From Chitinophaga chungangae (GTDB lineage: Bacteria; Bacteroidota; Bacteroidia; Chitinophagales; Chitinophagaceae), in assembly GCF_017742215.1 (NCBI RefSeq), contig NZ_JAGHKP010000002.1, forward strand, positions 1,398,737-1,462,736: DNA of 64,000 bases, in the 5' to 3' direction. Each line of letters opens with the position of its first letter. Positions within the stretch are counted from its first letter, which is position 1. Below the pieces are notes generated by a model. It was given only the letters and a program-made list of their open reading frames with translations, did not search any database and had not been told where the DNA came from. This document shows, piece by piece, positions 50,580 through 60,667 of this stretch. A program made the position numbers and the translations under genes.

Positions 50580-52427
50580 ATGTCCAATAAAACGATACAA
50601 CAGTTAGAGGATGTAGTGATAAAATTCGCGGGAGACAGCGGGGACGGCATGCAGCTTACCGGTACCCAGTTCTCCAACAACACCGCCCTGATCGGCAACG
50701 ACCTGAGCACCTTCCCGGACTTCCCGGCCGAGATCCGCGCCCCGCAAGGCACGCTCCCCGGCGTTTCCGGCTTCCAGCTTCATTTTTCTTCCAACCGCAT
50801 ATTCACCCCCGGTGACGCCTGCGACGTGCTCGTGGCCATGAACGCAGCCGCCCTCAAAGCCAACCTGAAAGGCCTTAAAAAAGGCGGCATCATCATCGCC
50901 AATACAGACGGATTCGATTCCAAGAACCTTCGCCTGGCCAATTACCCGGAAGGCATCAACCCGCTGGAAGACGGCTCACTCGTTGATTACCAGCTTCATA
51001 CCATGGACGTGACCAAGATGACCCGTGAGGCCCTCAAGGAAACCACCCTCGGCATGAAAGAGAAAGACCGCGCCAAAAACATGTTCGTGCTCGGCTTCCT
51101 TTATTGGCTCTACGACCGCGATATGCAAAGCACCGTGAACTTCCTGACCGAGAAATTCGGCAAAAAACAGGAGATCCTGGATTCCAACCTCAAGGTGCTG
51201 CAGGCCGGTTATAACTTTGCAGACACGGTGGAGGCCTTCTCCACCCGTTATAAAGTGGAAAAAGCCCGTATGGAGCCCGGCACTTACCGCAGCATCACGG
51301 GCAACACCGCCCTGGCTTACGGCCTGATCGCAGCTTCTCAGAAAGCTGACCTGCCCATTTTCCTCGGAACTTATCCCATTACCCCGGCCTCAGACATCCT
51401 GCATGAGCTGAGCCGTTACAAAAACTTCGGCATCCGCACCTTCCAGGCGGAAGACGAGATCGCCGGCATTGCTTCCGCGATCGGCGCCTCCTACGGCGGC
51501 CACATGGGAGTAACCACCACGTCCGGCCCCGGAATGGCGCTGAAAGGCGAAGCCATGGGCCTGGCCGTAATGCTCGAAATTCCCCTCCTTATCATCGATA
51601 TCCAGCGCGGGGGGCCGTCTACCGGCCTGCCCACCAAAACCGAACAGTCAGACCTGCTGCAGGCCTACTATGGCCGCAACGGGGAATGCCCGATGCCGAT
51701 CGTTTCCGCATCCACGCCTTCAGACTGCTTCGACGGCATTTTCGAAGCGTTCAGGATCGCCATTAAACATATGACCCCGGTAATTTTCCTCAGCGACGGC
51801 TACATCGCCAATGGCGCCGAGCCCTGGAAATTCCCGAAAAGCGACGATCTGCCCGCCATCGAAGTGAAATTCAAGAAAGCGCTCGACGAAGGGGAAGAAC
51901 AATACCTGCCTTACCAGCGCGACGAAAATCTCGTACGCCCCTGGGCCATACCCGGCACACCCGGGCTGGAACACAGGATCGGCGGGCTGGAAAAACAGAA
52001 TATCACCGGCAACGTGAGCTACGATCCTGAAAACCACCAGGTTATGGTGAAGATCCGCCAGGAAAAAGTGGACAGGATCGCGGACCATATTCCGTTACAG
52101 AAAATAGAAGTAGGGCCGGATAAGGGGAAAGTGCTGGTACTGGGCTGGGGCTCCACCTTTGGGGCCATCAAAAGCGCGGTGCTGGAACTGCTGGCGGAAG
52201 GCCACGAAGTTGCACACGCGCACCTGCGCCACCTGCGACCCTTCCCGAAGAACCTGGAAGAGATACTTCACAGCTACGACCATGTGCTGATCCCCGAGAT
52301 CAACAACGGCCAGCTGATCCGGATCATCAGGGACCAGTTTTTGATCCCTGCCCACGGATATAACAAGATCATGGGCGTGCCTATCACGAAAGGTGAGCTG
52401 GTAGCGAAGATCCGCGAGTTGCTGTAA
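50580..52427 (+). CDS. korA: 2-oxoacid:acceptor oxidoreductase, fused gamma-alpha subunit
   Basis: 615 residues: oxidative decarboxylation of a 2-oxoacid, typically 2-oxoglutarate, to acyl-CoA with ferredoxin as acceptor. The N-terminal gamma domain (about 8-195) shows VVIKFAGDSGDGMQLTGTQF and FPAEIRAPQGTLPGVSGFQL; the alpha domain (about 230-450) shows GNTALAYGLIAASQKADLPI, FQAEDEIAGIASAIGASYGG and VTTTSGPGMALKGEAMGLAV. The C-terminal transketolase-like domain follows. The beta subunit (KorB, thiamine-diphosphate binding) usually follows directly, but the next gene here is DUF6134. Specificity is inferred from the KorA-like architecture. Confidence 0.9.
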   Translation: MSNKTIQQLEDVVIKFAGDSGDGMQLTGTQFSNNTALIGNDLSTFPDFPAEIRAPQGTLPGVSGFQLHFSSNRIFTPGDACDVLVAMNAAALKANLKGLKKGGIIIANTDGFDSKNLRLANYPEGINPLEDGSLVDYQLHTMDVTKMTREALKETTLGMKEKDRAKNMFVLGFLYWLYDRDMQSTVNFLTEKFGKKQEILDSNLKVLQAGYNFADTVEAFSTRYKVEKARMEPGTYRSITGNTALAYGLIAASQKADLPIFLGTYPITPASDILHELSRYKNFGIRTFQAEDEIAGIASAIGASYGGHMGVTTTSGPGMALKGEAMGLAVMLEIPLLIIDIQRGGPSTGLPTKTEQSDLLQAYYGRNGECPMPIVSASTPSDCFDGIFEAFRIAIKHMTPVIFLSDGYIANGAEPWKFPKSDDLPAIEVKFKKALDEGEEQYLPYQRDENLVRPWAIPGTPGLEHRIGGLEKQNITGNVSYDPENHQVMVKIRQEKVDRIADHIPLQKIEVGPDKGKVLVLGWGSTFGAIKSAVLELLAEGHEVAHAHLRHLRPFPKNLEEILHSYDHVLIPEINNGQLIRIIRDQFLIPAHGYNKIMGVPITKGELVAKIRELL

Positions 52428-52523
52428 ACTTTGCGAGAGTAGCAATTGCCTGTCTGGAAAAGCGTTTCCAACCGGTAATTGCTATTTTCGTATATTGCTA
52501 TACGTAATCGTTTTTTGACCCGT

Positions 52524-53159
52524 ATGCCATGCACGCTCAAAACATATCGCCTGAAAGGCATCGTTCCCGTATTCCTGTTCGGGATCTTGCCGATGCTGAC
52601 TGCCTTTGCGGCTGCCGCGCAGGTTTCAAAATATGAGATACGTTTTGGCAACAACGTGGTGGGCCTGTTGGAAGTAAAGCAGGAAACCGCCGGCTCCAAC
52701 CGCAAGCTCTCCATCCGCAGCCGTGTGCAGTCCAAATTGTTTTCCCGCATGGAAACGGATATCCACGCAGAATACCGCCACAATGTACTCCACGCCGCTT
52801 CTATGAAACGCCTGAACAACGGGCAGGAAACCCTCACCGAGAAAAACGAGAAAGGGTATTCGGCGGTCTTCAGAGGCGACAAAAACGAAAAAAAAGATAA
52901 AAAGATACATCTTCCCGAACAGCAGATCACCTATTGTGTAAGCGATCTCTATTTTACGGAGCCGCGCGACATTAAAAAAGTGTATTCCGAAACGCAGGGC
53001 CGCATGCTGGACATACAGCAATTGCCGGATAAAACTTACGCGCTGATCATGCCGGAAGGGAAAAGGAATATTTACCGTTATATAAAAGGCCGCCTGGTGG
53101 AAGTGGAGATCAACCACCAGCTGGGCAAAGCCTGGTTCAAACTGATCGAGAACAAATAA
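52524..53159 (+). CDS. DUF6134 family secreted protein
   Basis: 211 residues from ATG 52524 (MPCTLKTYRLKGIVPVFLFG..., signal peptide ending near FAAAAQ); the frame opens at 52479 but the later ATG fits the signal better. Mature part: VSKYEIRFGNNVVGLLEVKQ, then a highly charged middle (SAVFRGDKNEKKDKKIHLPE) and the conserved EQQITYCVSDLYFTEPRDIK and YRYIKGRLVEVEINHQLGKA near the end. This matches the DUF6134 family of Bacteroidota, beta-rich and of unknown function. Confidence 0.82.
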   Translation: MPCTLKTYRLKGIVPVFLFGILPMLTAFAAAAQVSKYEIRFGNNVVGLLEVKQETAGSNRKLSIRSRVQSKLFSRMETDIHAEYRHNVLHAASMKRLNNGQETLTEKNEKGYSAVFRGDKNEKKDKKIHLPEQQITYCVSDLYFTEPRDIKKVYSETQGRMLDIQQLPDKTYALIMPEGKRNIYRYIKGRLVEVEINHQLGKAWFKLIENK

Positions 53160-53252
53160 GCGCAACATTCTCGCAGGAATGTTGTTTAATGCATAGAGCC
53201 TGTTTACTCCGCCGCCGATTTAAGCACACCTGCTGATTAAACCTACACGCGT

Positions 53253-53408
53253 ATGATGGTGCTCTTATTCGTAATACTGACTTTTGCCCTGTTATTCGCC
53301 CGCAAGGGAAATTACACCTTCGCTGTTGCCGGCTTTTTCCTGCTGCTGATACTTTCCATCTGCTGGCTGATCTACCACATTACTGACCGCATAAATATCA
53401 ATTTATGA
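53253..53408 (+). CDS. DUF5993-like small membrane protein
   Basis: 51-residue protein: MMVLLFVILTFALLFARKGN, then YTFAVAGFFLLLILSICWLI and YHITDRININL. Two hydrophobic segments separated by a short basic turn. Its stop codon overlaps the DsbB start (ATGA), so the two are translationally coupled. DUF5993 proteins are found beside DsbB in many bacteria; role unknown. It is too short for most ORF cut-offs. Confidence 0.78.
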   Translation: MMVLLFVILTFALLFARKGNYTFAVAGFFLLLILSICWLIYHITDRININL

Positions 53409-53956
53409 GAAAAACGAACGGCGTAATGCGGGATATCAATGCCACGGGCGCTTTAGGGCTGGGACTGGTGGTAACGGGCGCGTATATTTTCCAGTTCGTG
53501 CTGCACGAGCTGCCCTGCCCTTTGTGTATGCTTCAGCGCTTAGGTATGCTGGGTGCGGCTTTCGGCTTGCTGATGAATGTACGTTTCGGGCTGCGGCCTT
53601 CGCATTACGCAATGGCCATTCTCAGCGCGTTGTTCGGTGCGGCCGTATCGGTAAGACAAATATTGCTGCATATCGTGCCCATGGCGGGCCAGCCAACGGG
53701 CTACGGCACGCCGCTGTTCGGCCTGCACGTGTATACCTGGGCTTTTCTGATCTTTATCGTCACCATCATTGCCGCGGCCGTGCTGCTGTTATATAACCGC
53801 CAGTTCCGCGACAGCCGGGTGTTGCCGCTTACCCGTTACCACCAGTTCGTTTACTGGTTCATCATCGTGCTGGCGGCGGCCAACGCGCTCACCACCCTGC
53901 TGCAATGCGGCGTGCTGCCCTGCCCGGACAATCCCACGGAATACCTCATCTTCTAA
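53405..53956 (+). CDS. dsbB: disulfide bond formation protein B
   Basis: 183-residue inner membrane protein that would reoxidise a DsbA-type thiol oxidase and pass electrons to quinone. It has four hydrophobic helices (about 14-34, 44-60, 66-84, 108-130) with an extra C-terminal one (about 145-165). The first periplasmic loop carries the redox pair CPLC (about residues 38-41, in LHELPCPLCMLQRLGMLGAA). A second Cys pair appears only near the C-terminus (LLQCGVLPCPDNP, about 165-177) instead of in the loop between helices 3 and 4, as in some atypical DsbB-like proteins. No dsbA is adjacent. Confidence 0.85.
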   Translation: MRKTNGVMRDINATGALGLGLVVTGAYIFQFVLHELPCPLCMLQRLGMLGAAFGLLMNVRFGLRPSHYAMAILSALFGAAVSVRQILLHIVPMAGQPTGYGTPLFGLHVYTWAFLIFIVTIIAAAVLLLYNRQFRDSRVLPLTRYHQFVYWFIIVLAAANALTTLLQCGVLPCPDNPTEYLIF

Positions 53957-53960
53957 AACA

Positions 53961-53985
53961 AAAAAGCCGGCGCTAGGCCGGCTTT
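53961..53985. terminator. bidirectional terminator between convergent genes
   Basis: Stem AAAGCCGGC / GCCGGCTTT with five-base loop GCTAG. T residues follow on the minus strand (TTTTTTG), fewer on the plus strand. It lies between dsbB (+) and the Gfo/Idh/MocA gene (-). Confidence 0.85.
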
Positions 53986-54001
53986 CGCATATCGGAAGGG
54001 A

Positions 54002-55192
54002 TCAGATCACTTTCTCTACGATCTGCCCCGTTTTTTTGTCTTTCAGGATCAGTTTCTGGCTGCCGAAGTGGGTCATTTCTTCTTTGATGAGATAGAACTG
54101 CTCGTTGTAGCTGGTGAGCGCTTTTTCTTTCTCCACGCCTTCTCTCCCGCGCCATACGTCGAGTTTTACGGGCTCCCACTGTTTGGAAGCGGCGGAGCGG
54201 TAAGCGGCATCCAGCACGGCGTTTACCACGTAACCGTCGTAAAACGATTCCTGCGGGGCGCGGCCTGCTTCCACGGCGTTGAACATATCGGCGAACATAT
54301 GGTTGTAGCCCAGTTCGTTCAGTTCGTCGCCCACGGGAAACAGCCAGCCGGTATTGCTTTCCGCCTTTTCGGCCACATAATCGGCTCCTTTGCCGGTGGT
54401 GAACATGTCGAAACCGGTGCGCAGGAAGCTGTTCAGCCAGATGGTGCCTTCGGAGCCCATTACTTCGTCGCGCAGGTCGAGGCCGCCGCGGAAGGTCCAG
54501 CTTACTTCAAACTGGCCGATAGCGCCGTTTTCATATTTCACCAGGCCGATGGCATGATCTTCCGCATCGATCGGTTTCACCTGCGTGTCTGCCCAGCACA
54601 TCACTTCGATGGGCTTAATGTCTTTCCCGATAAAGCTCCGCGCGATCTCCACGCAATGGCAGCCCAGGTCGAGGATGCAACCGCCGCCGGCCTGCTCTTT
54701 GTCCCAGAACCATTCGCTGTGCGGGCCGGGGTGCGTTTCGCGGGATTTGGCCCAGAGAATTCGGCCCAGCGCGCCGCTTTTCACGGAAGCGAGGGCTTTC
54801 AGGAATTTGGGCGTATACACGAGGTCTTCGAGGTAACCGTTGAAGATGCCCGCTTTTTCCACGGCTTCCATCATCCTTTTGGCTTCTTCGGCGTTGCGGC
54901 CGAGGGGTTTGGTGCACATCACGGCTTTTTTAGCCTTGCAGCAGGCCAGTACGGCCGCTTCGTGCAGGTTATTGGGGAGGGAAATGCAAACCATGTCCAC
55001 ATCGGGGTGGTTGATGGCTTCTTCCATATTGGTGGTCCAGTGGTCGCATTTATAATCTTCCGCGAACTTTTTCGCGCTTTCCTCCCTGCGGGAATAGATG
55101 CTCACGATCTTGTCCCGGCTGCGTTGCCCTTGTAATGAATCCGCGTAAAAGCGGCCGATGAAGCCGGAGCCCAGCATTGCAATTTTCGCCAT
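54002..55192 (-). CDS. Gfo/Idh/MocA family oxidoreductase
   Basis: 396-residue NAD(P)-dependent dehydrogenase likely acting on a sugar or cyclitol. The N-terminal Rossmann motif is [20 protein letters not shown] (GSGFIG, about residues 7-12). The usual EKP lysine is in [20 protein letters not shown] (CTKP, about 93-96). The catalytic region [20 protein letters not shown] (about 165-184, Asp and His) is intact. It lies 24 bp behind the NupG-like transporter, which suggests joint use of an imported nucleoside or sugar. Confidence 0.9.
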   Translation of the reverse strand: MAKIAMLGSGFIGRFYADSLQGQRSRDKIVSIYSRREESAKKFAEDYKCDHWTTNMEEAINHPDVDMVCISLPNNLHEAAVLACCKAKKAVMCTKPLGRNAEEAKRMMEAVEKAGIFNGYLEDLVYTPKFLKALASVKSGALGRILWAKSRETHPGPHSEWFWDKEQAGGGCILDLGCHCVEIARSFIGKDIKPIEVMCWADTQVKPIDAEDHAIGLVKYENGAIGQFEVSWTFRGGLDLRDEVMGSEGTIWLNSFLRTGFDMFTTGKGADYVAEKAESNTGWLFPVGDELNELGYNHMFADMFNAVEAGRAPQESFYDGYVVNAVLDAAYRSAASKQWEPVKLDVWRGREGVEKEKALTSYNEQFYLIKEEMTHFGSQKLILKDKKTGQIVEKVI

Positions 55193-55216
55193 AATGATGA
55201 GATGTTTTTATATGTT

Positions 55217-56398
55217 TCAGACTGGTTTTTTATCCCTGAAAGCGATCATGAAATACACCAGCACGGCGGCCGCAATGTATACCGGCACCATCCAGATGGA
55301 GGGCCAGTCGCGCACCATGTTGATGGTGTAAAAATCCGCTACCATGCCGCTGAACCAGTTGCCGATCACCATGCCCAGCCCGTAGGTGGCGAAGGTGAAA
55401 AGCCCCTGCGCGGCGCTTTTGATCTTTTCTCCCGCGCGGCTTTCGGTATACATGTACCCGGTCACGAAAAAGAAATCGTAACAGATGCCGTGCAAAATGA
55501 TGCCGCCGTACAGCATCCAGAGGCCGGAACCGCTGTCGCCATAAGAAAAAAGAATATACCGCAATACCCATGCGATCATGCCTAGGATCAGCATTTTTTT
55601 CACGCCGATCCTTTTCAGCAGCAGCGGGATGGCGAGGATGAACAGGGCTTCGGATAGCTGGCCGAGGATCATCTTGCCCGCCGCGTTTTCCATGCCTGCT
55701 TCGTTAAGGAAAAGGTTGGCGAAGCTGTAATAGAAACTGAGCGGTATGCAAATGAGCACCGCGGCGATAAAAAATACGAGGTAAGAGCGGTTTTTGAACA
55801 GCACAAAGGCTTCCGTGCCGATGGCGCTTCCCGCGGTGGCAGCGCTTCCCTGCGGAGGCGTATTCGGCAGCGTATAGCTGAAAAATCCCAGCAGCAGGCT
55901 GGCCGCCGCCGCGATGTAAAAGATATTGGCTGTTTTTTCGATGCCCAGGTTGCCGATCAGCAAGCCGCCCGCGATCCATCCTACGGTGCCGAGCATACGT
56001 ACGGCCGGGAACTGCCTGGCCGGGTCTTCCATCTGCAAAAAGGCCACACTGTTGCTCAGCGCAATGGTAGGCATGTACAGCAGCGAATAGATCAGGATAA
56101 TGGTGATGAACAACGGGTTGGAGGCGGTGAGCGTAGCCAGGAAAAGAAACACCCCGCCTGCGATATGCAGCGCCCCCATAATTTTTTGCGCGGAAAAATA
56201 CCGGTCGGCGATCCTGCCCACAAAAAACGGCGAGATCATGGTGGCAACGGCCAGCGCGCCGTAAGCGTATGTGATCTGTTTGCCGGTAGAGCCAAGGTTG
56301 GCGACCATATAACTGTTCATGGATACATACCATGCGCCCCAGATAAAATACTGGAGGAACATCATGAAGGATAGCTGAAAACGGGTGCTGTTATTCAC
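55217..56398 (-). CDS. nucleoside permease-like MFS transporter (NupG/YegT type)
   Basis: 393 residues with twelve hydrophobic segments. The N-terminus NNSTRFQLSFMMFLQYFIWG and AWYVSMNSYMVANLGSTGKQ matches the nucleoside:H+ symporter group of the major facilitator superfamily; ISPFFVGRIADRYFSAQKIM (loop 2-3, about 56-75) and SNSVAFLQMEDPARQFPAVR (about 115-134) are also family-like. Substrate in Bacteroidota homologues is not established. It sits with the downstream oxidoreductase. Confidence 0.88.
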   Translation of the reverse strand: MNNSTRFQLSFMMFLQYFIWGAWYVSMNSYMVANLGSTGKQITYAYGALAVATMISPFFVGRIADRYFSAQKIMGALHIAGGVFLFLATLTASNPLFITIILIYSLLYMPTIALSNSVAFLQMEDPARQFPAVRMLGTVGWIAGGLLIGNLGIEKTANIFYIAAAASLLLGFFSYTLPNTPPQGSAATAGSAIGTEAFVLFKNRSYLVFFIAAVLICIPLSFYYSFANLFLNEAGMENAAGKMILGQLSEALFILAIPLLLKRIGVKKMLILGMIAWVLRYILFSYGDSGSGLWMLYGGIILHGICYDFFFVTGYMYTESRAGEKIKSAAQGLFTFATYGLGMVIGNWFSGMVADFYTINMVRDWPSIWMVPVYIAAAVLVYFMIAFRDKKPV

Positions 56399-56515
56399 GT
56401 GGTGGAGGGTTTTGATCTTTCAAGATAATGAAAAACCTTTCAGCTTGCAATGCGAAGGTCAGCATTTTGCAAACCGTTTCAAAAAAATGCGACCCTTCCC
56501 GAACGAAACGGAAAA

Positions 56516-57160
56516 CTATGCTTTGATAAGCTGCTGATAATACTTGCAGGCCGGTCTCAGCCCGCATTCCCCGCATTTGGGGCTGCGCGCCACGCAAATG
56601 TAGCGGCCGTGCAGGATCAGCCAGTGATGGGCGATGTAGATCTTTTCTTTGGGGATCATTTTGATCAGCTGCAATTCGGTTTGCAGGGGCGTTTTGGCAT
56701 TGGTGGTAAGACCGATGCGCGCCGCCACCCTGAACACATGCGTGTCTACGGCCATGTTCGGCTGTTGATGCACCACGCTGGTGATCACATTGGCTGTTTT
56801 ACGGCCCACGCCGGGCAGTTTTATGAGCTCGGGCACGGTATCGGGTATATTACCGCCAAAATCGTCCATGACCATATTGGCCATGCCGATAAGATGTTTT
56901 GTTTTATTGTTGGGATAGCTGATGCTGCGGATCAAAGGGAACAGCTCGTCGAAAGTAGCTTTGCTGAGCGCGGGAATGTCCGGGTACTTCTCGAAAATGG
57001 CCGGGGTGGTCATGTTTACCCGTTTGTCTGTGCATTGGGCAGACAGGATAACGGCTACCAGCAGCTGGTAGACATTGTCGTATAGCAATTCCGTTTCAGC
57101 ATTGGGCGCATGTTTCTCAAACCAGTCGATCACGAACTGGTAACGTTCCTTTTTGGTCAT
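56516..57160 (-). CDS. nth: endonuclease III
   Basis: 214-residue DNA glycosylase/AP lyase for oxidised pyrimidines in base excision repair. The helix-hairpin-helix LPGVGRKTANVITSV (about 114-128) contains the catalytic Lys, and NMAVDTHVFRVAARI (about 134-148) the catalytic Asp. The C-terminal iron-sulfur signature C-x6-C-x2-C-x5-C is complete (CVARSPKCGECGLRPAC, about 188-204). Normal length. It starts 11 bp after the preceding small-protein gene. Confidence 0.96.
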   Translation of the reverse strand: MTKKERYQFVIDWFEKHAPNAETELLYDNVYQLLVAVILSAQCTDKRVNMTTPAIFEKYPDIPALSKATFDELFPLIRSISYPNNKTKHLIGMANMVMDDFGGNIPDTVPELIKLPGVGRKTANVITSVVHQQPNMAVDTHVFRVAARIGLTTNAKTPLQTELQLIKMIPKEKIYIAHHWLILHGRYICVARSPKCGECGLRPACKYYQQLIKA

Positions 57161-57171
57161 GCCGCAAAGTA

Positions 57172-57390
57172 CTAAAACCGGCGCTCTTCCTCAACGCTTT
57201 GGGCGTGATCGAAGATGGCTACGAGGGTAGCCGGGCGTGGGGAATATTGAACTTTGTTCAATATCTGCAAGGTCTGCAGGTGCAGTTTTTCCTCTTCACG
57301 GGCTAATTCAATATTCTCTTTCATAAGTTTCCCTTCCGGGTCGGTTACAGCACAATTAGGAGTAGAAACAGGGAGTGTAAAATTGCTCAT
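57172..57390 (-). CDS. small hypothetical protein upstream of nth
   Basis: 72 residues, soluble, charged: MSNFTLPVSTPNCAVTDPEG, KLMKENIELAREEEKLHLQT, LQILNKVQYSPRPATLVAIF, DHAQSVEEERRF. A helical middle is likely. I do not recognise a family. Its end is 11 bp from the nth start on the same strand, so co-transcription is likely; a role in DNA repair is not implied by sequence. Confidence 0.6.
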   Translation of the reverse strand: MSNFTLPVSTPNCAVTDPEGKLMKENIELAREEEKLHLQTLQILNKVQYSPRPATLVAIFDHAQSVEEERRF

Positions 57391-57551
57391 GCGTTTGATT
57401 GTTTGTTTAAAAGGTTGTTCATCGGCAACGCCCGTTGCACTAAACGATAACAGTTAAATAACGGAGAATGACGGGATAGTATTGTCAATTTAAGCTATTT
57501 TTTTAAAAAAAGCAATTTTTTAACAATACCAGCAGGTTGAAAGTCAGGCAG

Positions 57552-57866
57552 TTAGTCGGCCTTGGGGGGAACGGGCACGATAAACAGGTCTTCATCGTCC
57601 TTTTTCATCCGGTATTGTTCCCGGGCGAATTTTTCGAGTTTTTCGGGGCTGGACAGCAGTTCGAACTGATCCTGCCGTGCGCGGTCTATTTCCTGTTTGT
57701 AAAAAGCCTTCTGATTTTCCAGCTGGTTCACTTCTGAATGCAGCTCGTATTGGGAGAGGAAGTTGTGGCGGTCGAGAAAAACGATCCATGTGATGAAGAG
57801 AATGCCCGCTACAATGTATTTGTTGCGGAGCCAGGCAGGCACTTTAAATCGCTTCTTCGTTTCCAT
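57552..57866 (-). CDS. septum formation initiator (DivIC/FtsB-like)
   Basis: 104 residues of the FtsB/DivIC family, a bitopic cell division protein. A short cytosolic N-terminus (METKKRFKVPAWLRNKY) precedes one membrane segment (about 18-33, IVAGILFITWIVFLDR), then a periplasmic coiled coil (about 40-75, YELHSEVNQLENQKAFYKQE) and the conserved SPEKLEKFAREQYRMKKDDE end. It lies behind enolase, the usual order in Bacteroidota and Firmicutes, where eno and the divIC-type gene are neighbours. Confidence 0.92.
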   Translation of the reverse strand: METKKRFKVPAWLRNKYIVAGILFITWIVFLDRHNFLSQYELHSEVNQLENQKAFYKQEIDRARQDQFELLSSPEKLEKFAREQYRMKKDDEDLFIVPVPPKAD

Positions 57867-57885
57867 GTTCGCCGGGTTTTAAAGT

Positions 57886-57911
57886 CAGGGTACCGCATAA
57901 ACGGTACCCTG
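57886..57911 (-). terminator. 10-bp hairpin between enolase and divIC, possible weak terminator
   Basis: Perfect stem CAGGGTACCG / CGGTACCCTG with a six-base loop. On the minus strand the downstream tail is ACTTTAAAA, too poor in T for a strong terminator, so partial termination or message processing between eno and divIC is as likely. Confidence 0.5.
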
Positions 57912-57957
57912 AAAAATTTGTATTGACCACTAAAAAATAAACGCGGTGTGGCGGATA

Positions 57958-59262
<1,305 letters not shown>

Positions 59263-59286
59263 TTATTGTTAAATCTTGAGAAAAAG

Positions 59287-60189
59287 TTAGTTTGTCAACT
59301 CCCTGAACACGTCTTCCAGCGACTGCGAATTGCTGTGCAAAGAAAGGATGTTCCGGTTATTTATCAAAGCGAATTGCAGGAGGTTTTTACGCACCGTTTC
59401 CGCGTCCTGGGTATACAGCCGCCAGGCATGGCCTTCCGCGGCCACCGCGCGGGTCACCCCGGGCAGCCGTTCCAGCTCTTCCGCCGTGGCCGCCTCGCCA
59501 AACGTTACCTGGATATAGCTGTTCGCTCCCTGCCGCAGCACGCTGATCGCATCGTCCGCAATGATCTTCCCTTTATTGATAATGATCACCCGGCTGCACA
59601 TCGCCTCTACTTCCTGCATGATATGGGTGCTGAGCATCACCGTTTTGTCGTGCCCCAGCTCCCTGATCAGGTTGCGGATCTCCACCAGCTGGTTGGGGTC
59701 CAGGCCGGAAGTGGGCTCGTCGAGGATCAGTACCTCGGGATTGTGCAGCAGCGCCTGGGCCAGGCCTACACGCTGTTTGTAGCCTTTGCTGAGCGCGCCG
59801 ATCTTTTTGTGCTGTTCGGGGGTTAGCCCGGTGCGGCGGATCATGTCGCTGATCAGCCGGCCGGTTTGCCCGCCCAGCCTGTGCATGCCGGCTGAAAACT
59901 CGAGGAATTCCCGGATGTACATGTCCGGGTACAGCGGGTTGGCTTCCGGAAGGTATCCTACGCGCTTACGCACGTCCATGGTGCTTTTGAGCACATCGAA
60001 GCCGCAAACCGCCGCTTCCCCTTCGGTGGGGGGCAGGTAACCGGTGATGATCTTCATCGTGGTAGACTTCCCGGCGCCATTGGGACCCAAAAAGCCCACA
60101 ATTTCGCCTTTCTGCAGCTCAAAAGAGATGCCGTCCACTGCTTTTTGTTCTCCATACAGCTTGGTTAGCTGCGATACCTTTATAGACAT
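59287..60189 (-). CDS. gldA: gliding-motility-type ABC transporter ATP-binding subunit (GldA)
   Basis: 300-residue ATPase. Walker A GPNGAGKST (about 35-43), ABC signature LSKGYKQRVGLAQALLHNPE (about 134-153), Walker B VLILDEPTSGLDPNQLVEIR (about 154-173) and the switch His in VMLSTHIMQEVEAM are all intact. The start MSIKVSQLTKLYGEQKAVDG and the C-terminal extension (about 215-300) match GldA of Flavobacterium and related bacteria. The permease partners GldF and GldG are not in the window. The gldA-eno neighbourhood probably puts both on one message. Confidence 0.9.
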   Translation of the reverse strand: MSIKVSQLTKLYGEQKAVDGISFELQKGEIVGFLGPNGAGKSTTMKIITGYLPPTEGEAAVCGFDVLKSTMDVRKRVGYLPEANPLYPDMYIREFLEFSAGMHRLGGQTGRLISDMIRRTGLTPEQHKKIGALSKGYKQRVGLAQALLHNPEVLILDEPTSGLDPNQLVEIRNLIRELGHDKTVMLSTHIMQEVEAMCSRVIIINKGKIIADDAISVLRQGANSYIQVTFGEAATAEELERLPGVTRAVAAEGHAWRLYTQDAETVRKNLLQFALINNRNILSLHSNSQSLEDVFRELTN

Positions 60190-60362
60190 GGGTACTTTTT
60201 GCGGTGTCTAAATTAATTGAAAAAAATAGTTAACCGCTAATTCCGGCGCCCCCAAGGTATAAATTTTCAAACCCCGGGGCTTCCGGATTGTTGGATTTTC
60301 GTTAAGGAAGCCCCCGGATTATTGATTTTCAATTAAACTGAAGGCCCTACGCAGGCCGGAAA

Positions 60363-60393
60363 TTTGGCATATGTGAAAAAAGATGTAATTTTA
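60363..60393 (+). promoter_or_regulatory. promoter for the coiled-coil / OmpA-fusion operon
   Basis: TTTG at 60363-60366, 19-nt spacer, TAATTTTA at 60386-60393, one base off TAnnTTTG. It would start a transcript near 60400 with a leader of about 270 nt before the first gene. Consensus match only. Confidence 0.55.
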
Positions 60394-60667
60394 CGTCTTC
60401 AAACAATACACAACAACTACAATGTAGAATTTGCCTAAGGCAATAGATACTCGCCTCTCAAGATGTTAGAAATCGCAATCCGCGCGATGAGTATACCGGA
60501 AAGTTTAGCACAAGTAATCATTCTCCCAATATCACGCTTCCTGTGTGAAAATACGGCTTCACCTTTCCAGCTAACAAAAGTCAAGCACAAGTAATCACTC
60601 TCCCAATATCACGCGGCCAGCGTGAAAATACCGGCTTCACTTTTTCTCATAACCAAATCACAATGTA
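60394..60667 (+). promoter_or_regulatory. structured 5' leader of the coiled-coil / OmpA-fusion operon
   Basis: No ORF is supported here. Predicted RNA stems: TTGCC-taa-GGCAA (60431-60443); ATACTC (60447-60452) pairing with GAGTAT (60489-60494), enclosing ATCGC (60472-60476) / GCGAT (60484-60488); and in each copy of the duplicated element two overlapping stems, CACGC with G(T/C)GTG and GTGAA with TTCAC, which cannot form together. This is the arrangement of a regulatory leader or a protein-binding RNA. It matches no riboswitch class that I recognise. Confidence 0.5.
60508..60644 (+). repeat. 77-bp-period direct repeat, two copies
   Basis: Copy 1 60508-60566 and copy 2 60585-60644 share GCACAAGTAATCA, CTCCCAATATCACGC, GTGAAAATAC and GGCTTCAC with few differences. 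The loop between the paired bases changes (TTCCT to GGCCA) while pairing is kept; one G-T pair in copy 1 is a G-C pair in copy 2. Confidence 0.85.

Noticed and set aside
50341..50580. 79-codon + frame just before korA
   Set aside because: Covers the predicted korA promoter and has no protein-like composition.
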